Source: Butyrivibrio sp. | Lineage (GTDB): Bacteria; Bacillota; Clostridia; Lachnospirales; Lachnospiraceae | Assembly: GCA_015056655.1 (NCBI GenBank) | Contig: SVFV01000037.1 | Span: 1 to 33,813, forward strand | Direction of reading: 5' to 3' | DNA length: 33,813 nt | Shown: positions 33,804-33,813 of the stretch, in pieces | Numbering within the stretch: the first letter of the stretch is position 1 | How the letters are laid out: every line of letters begins with the position of its first letter | Made by a program: the position numbers and the translations under genes | The notes under the pieces: model-generated | Told to the model about the DNA's origin: nothing | Databases searched by the model: none | What the model saw: only the letters and a program-made list of their open reading frames with translations

Positions 33804-33813
33804 ATGCAAAGCG

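Noticed and set aside
1..33813. CRISPR arrays, insertion sequences, tRNA or rRNA genes
   Set aside because: No regularly spaced repeats, transposase motifs, or cloverleaf or rRNA stretches were recognised.

Overview
The window looks like chromosomal DNA of a low-GC Gram-positive anaerobe of the Clostridia, most likely a rumen or gut Lachnospiraceae (Butyrivibrio-like). This is an inference from gene families, A+T-rich codon use, the block yicC-gmk-rpoZ-rimO-pgsA and the cluster secG-rnr-smpB; no rRNA or other taxonomic marker is present. All credible genes read on the + strand.

Layout. 1-401: A+T-rich, partly structured non-coding DNA. 402-4760: a divergent CbiD-like protein, then glycogen synthase (glgA) and a MurJ/SpoVB-type lipid flippase. 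4807-6597: RqcH/NFACT ribosome-quality-control protein. 6745-10588: yicC, guanylate kinase, RNA polymerase omega, RimO and PgsA, closed by a terminator. 10689-13133: a DEAD-box RNA helicase and an RpiB/LacAB-type sugar isomerase, closed by a strong terminator. 13263-20724: a four-gene accessory cassette. 20865-25853: gpmI, secG, rnr, smpB. 25854-26610: the headless remnant of a membrane protein and its coupled partner. 26784-30448: an ABC exporter pair and a MATE transporter. 30528-33022: an NhaC antiporter and a lipoprotein S66 peptidase. 33156-33648: a small antitoxin-like ORF and an internally deleted zeta-toxin-like gene. The right end carries several perfect hairpins.

The most interesting part is the cassette at 13263-20724, set between housekeeping genes. 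It encodes a helical protein of 333 aa, a 198-aa protein that resembles the YbjN/secretion-chaperone fold, a 1223-aa protein with two N/Q-rich linkers and C-terminal hydrophobic segments, and a 682-aa tandem ATPase. The second ATPase module closely resembles the AAA+ ATPases of extracellular contractile injection systems, but no sheath, tube or baseplate gene is in the window. I read it as a possible chaperone + substrate + remodelling-ATPase system; its function is unknown.

Two broken genes are informative. After the smpB stop codon the same frame stays open and encodes only the C-terminal end of a membrane protein, without a start or ribosome binding site. The zeta-toxin-like gene at the right end keeps its P-loop and C-terminal part but lacks the middle of the family, in frame. 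The window also holds components of two ribosome-rescue routes: RqcH, and SmpB with RNase R.
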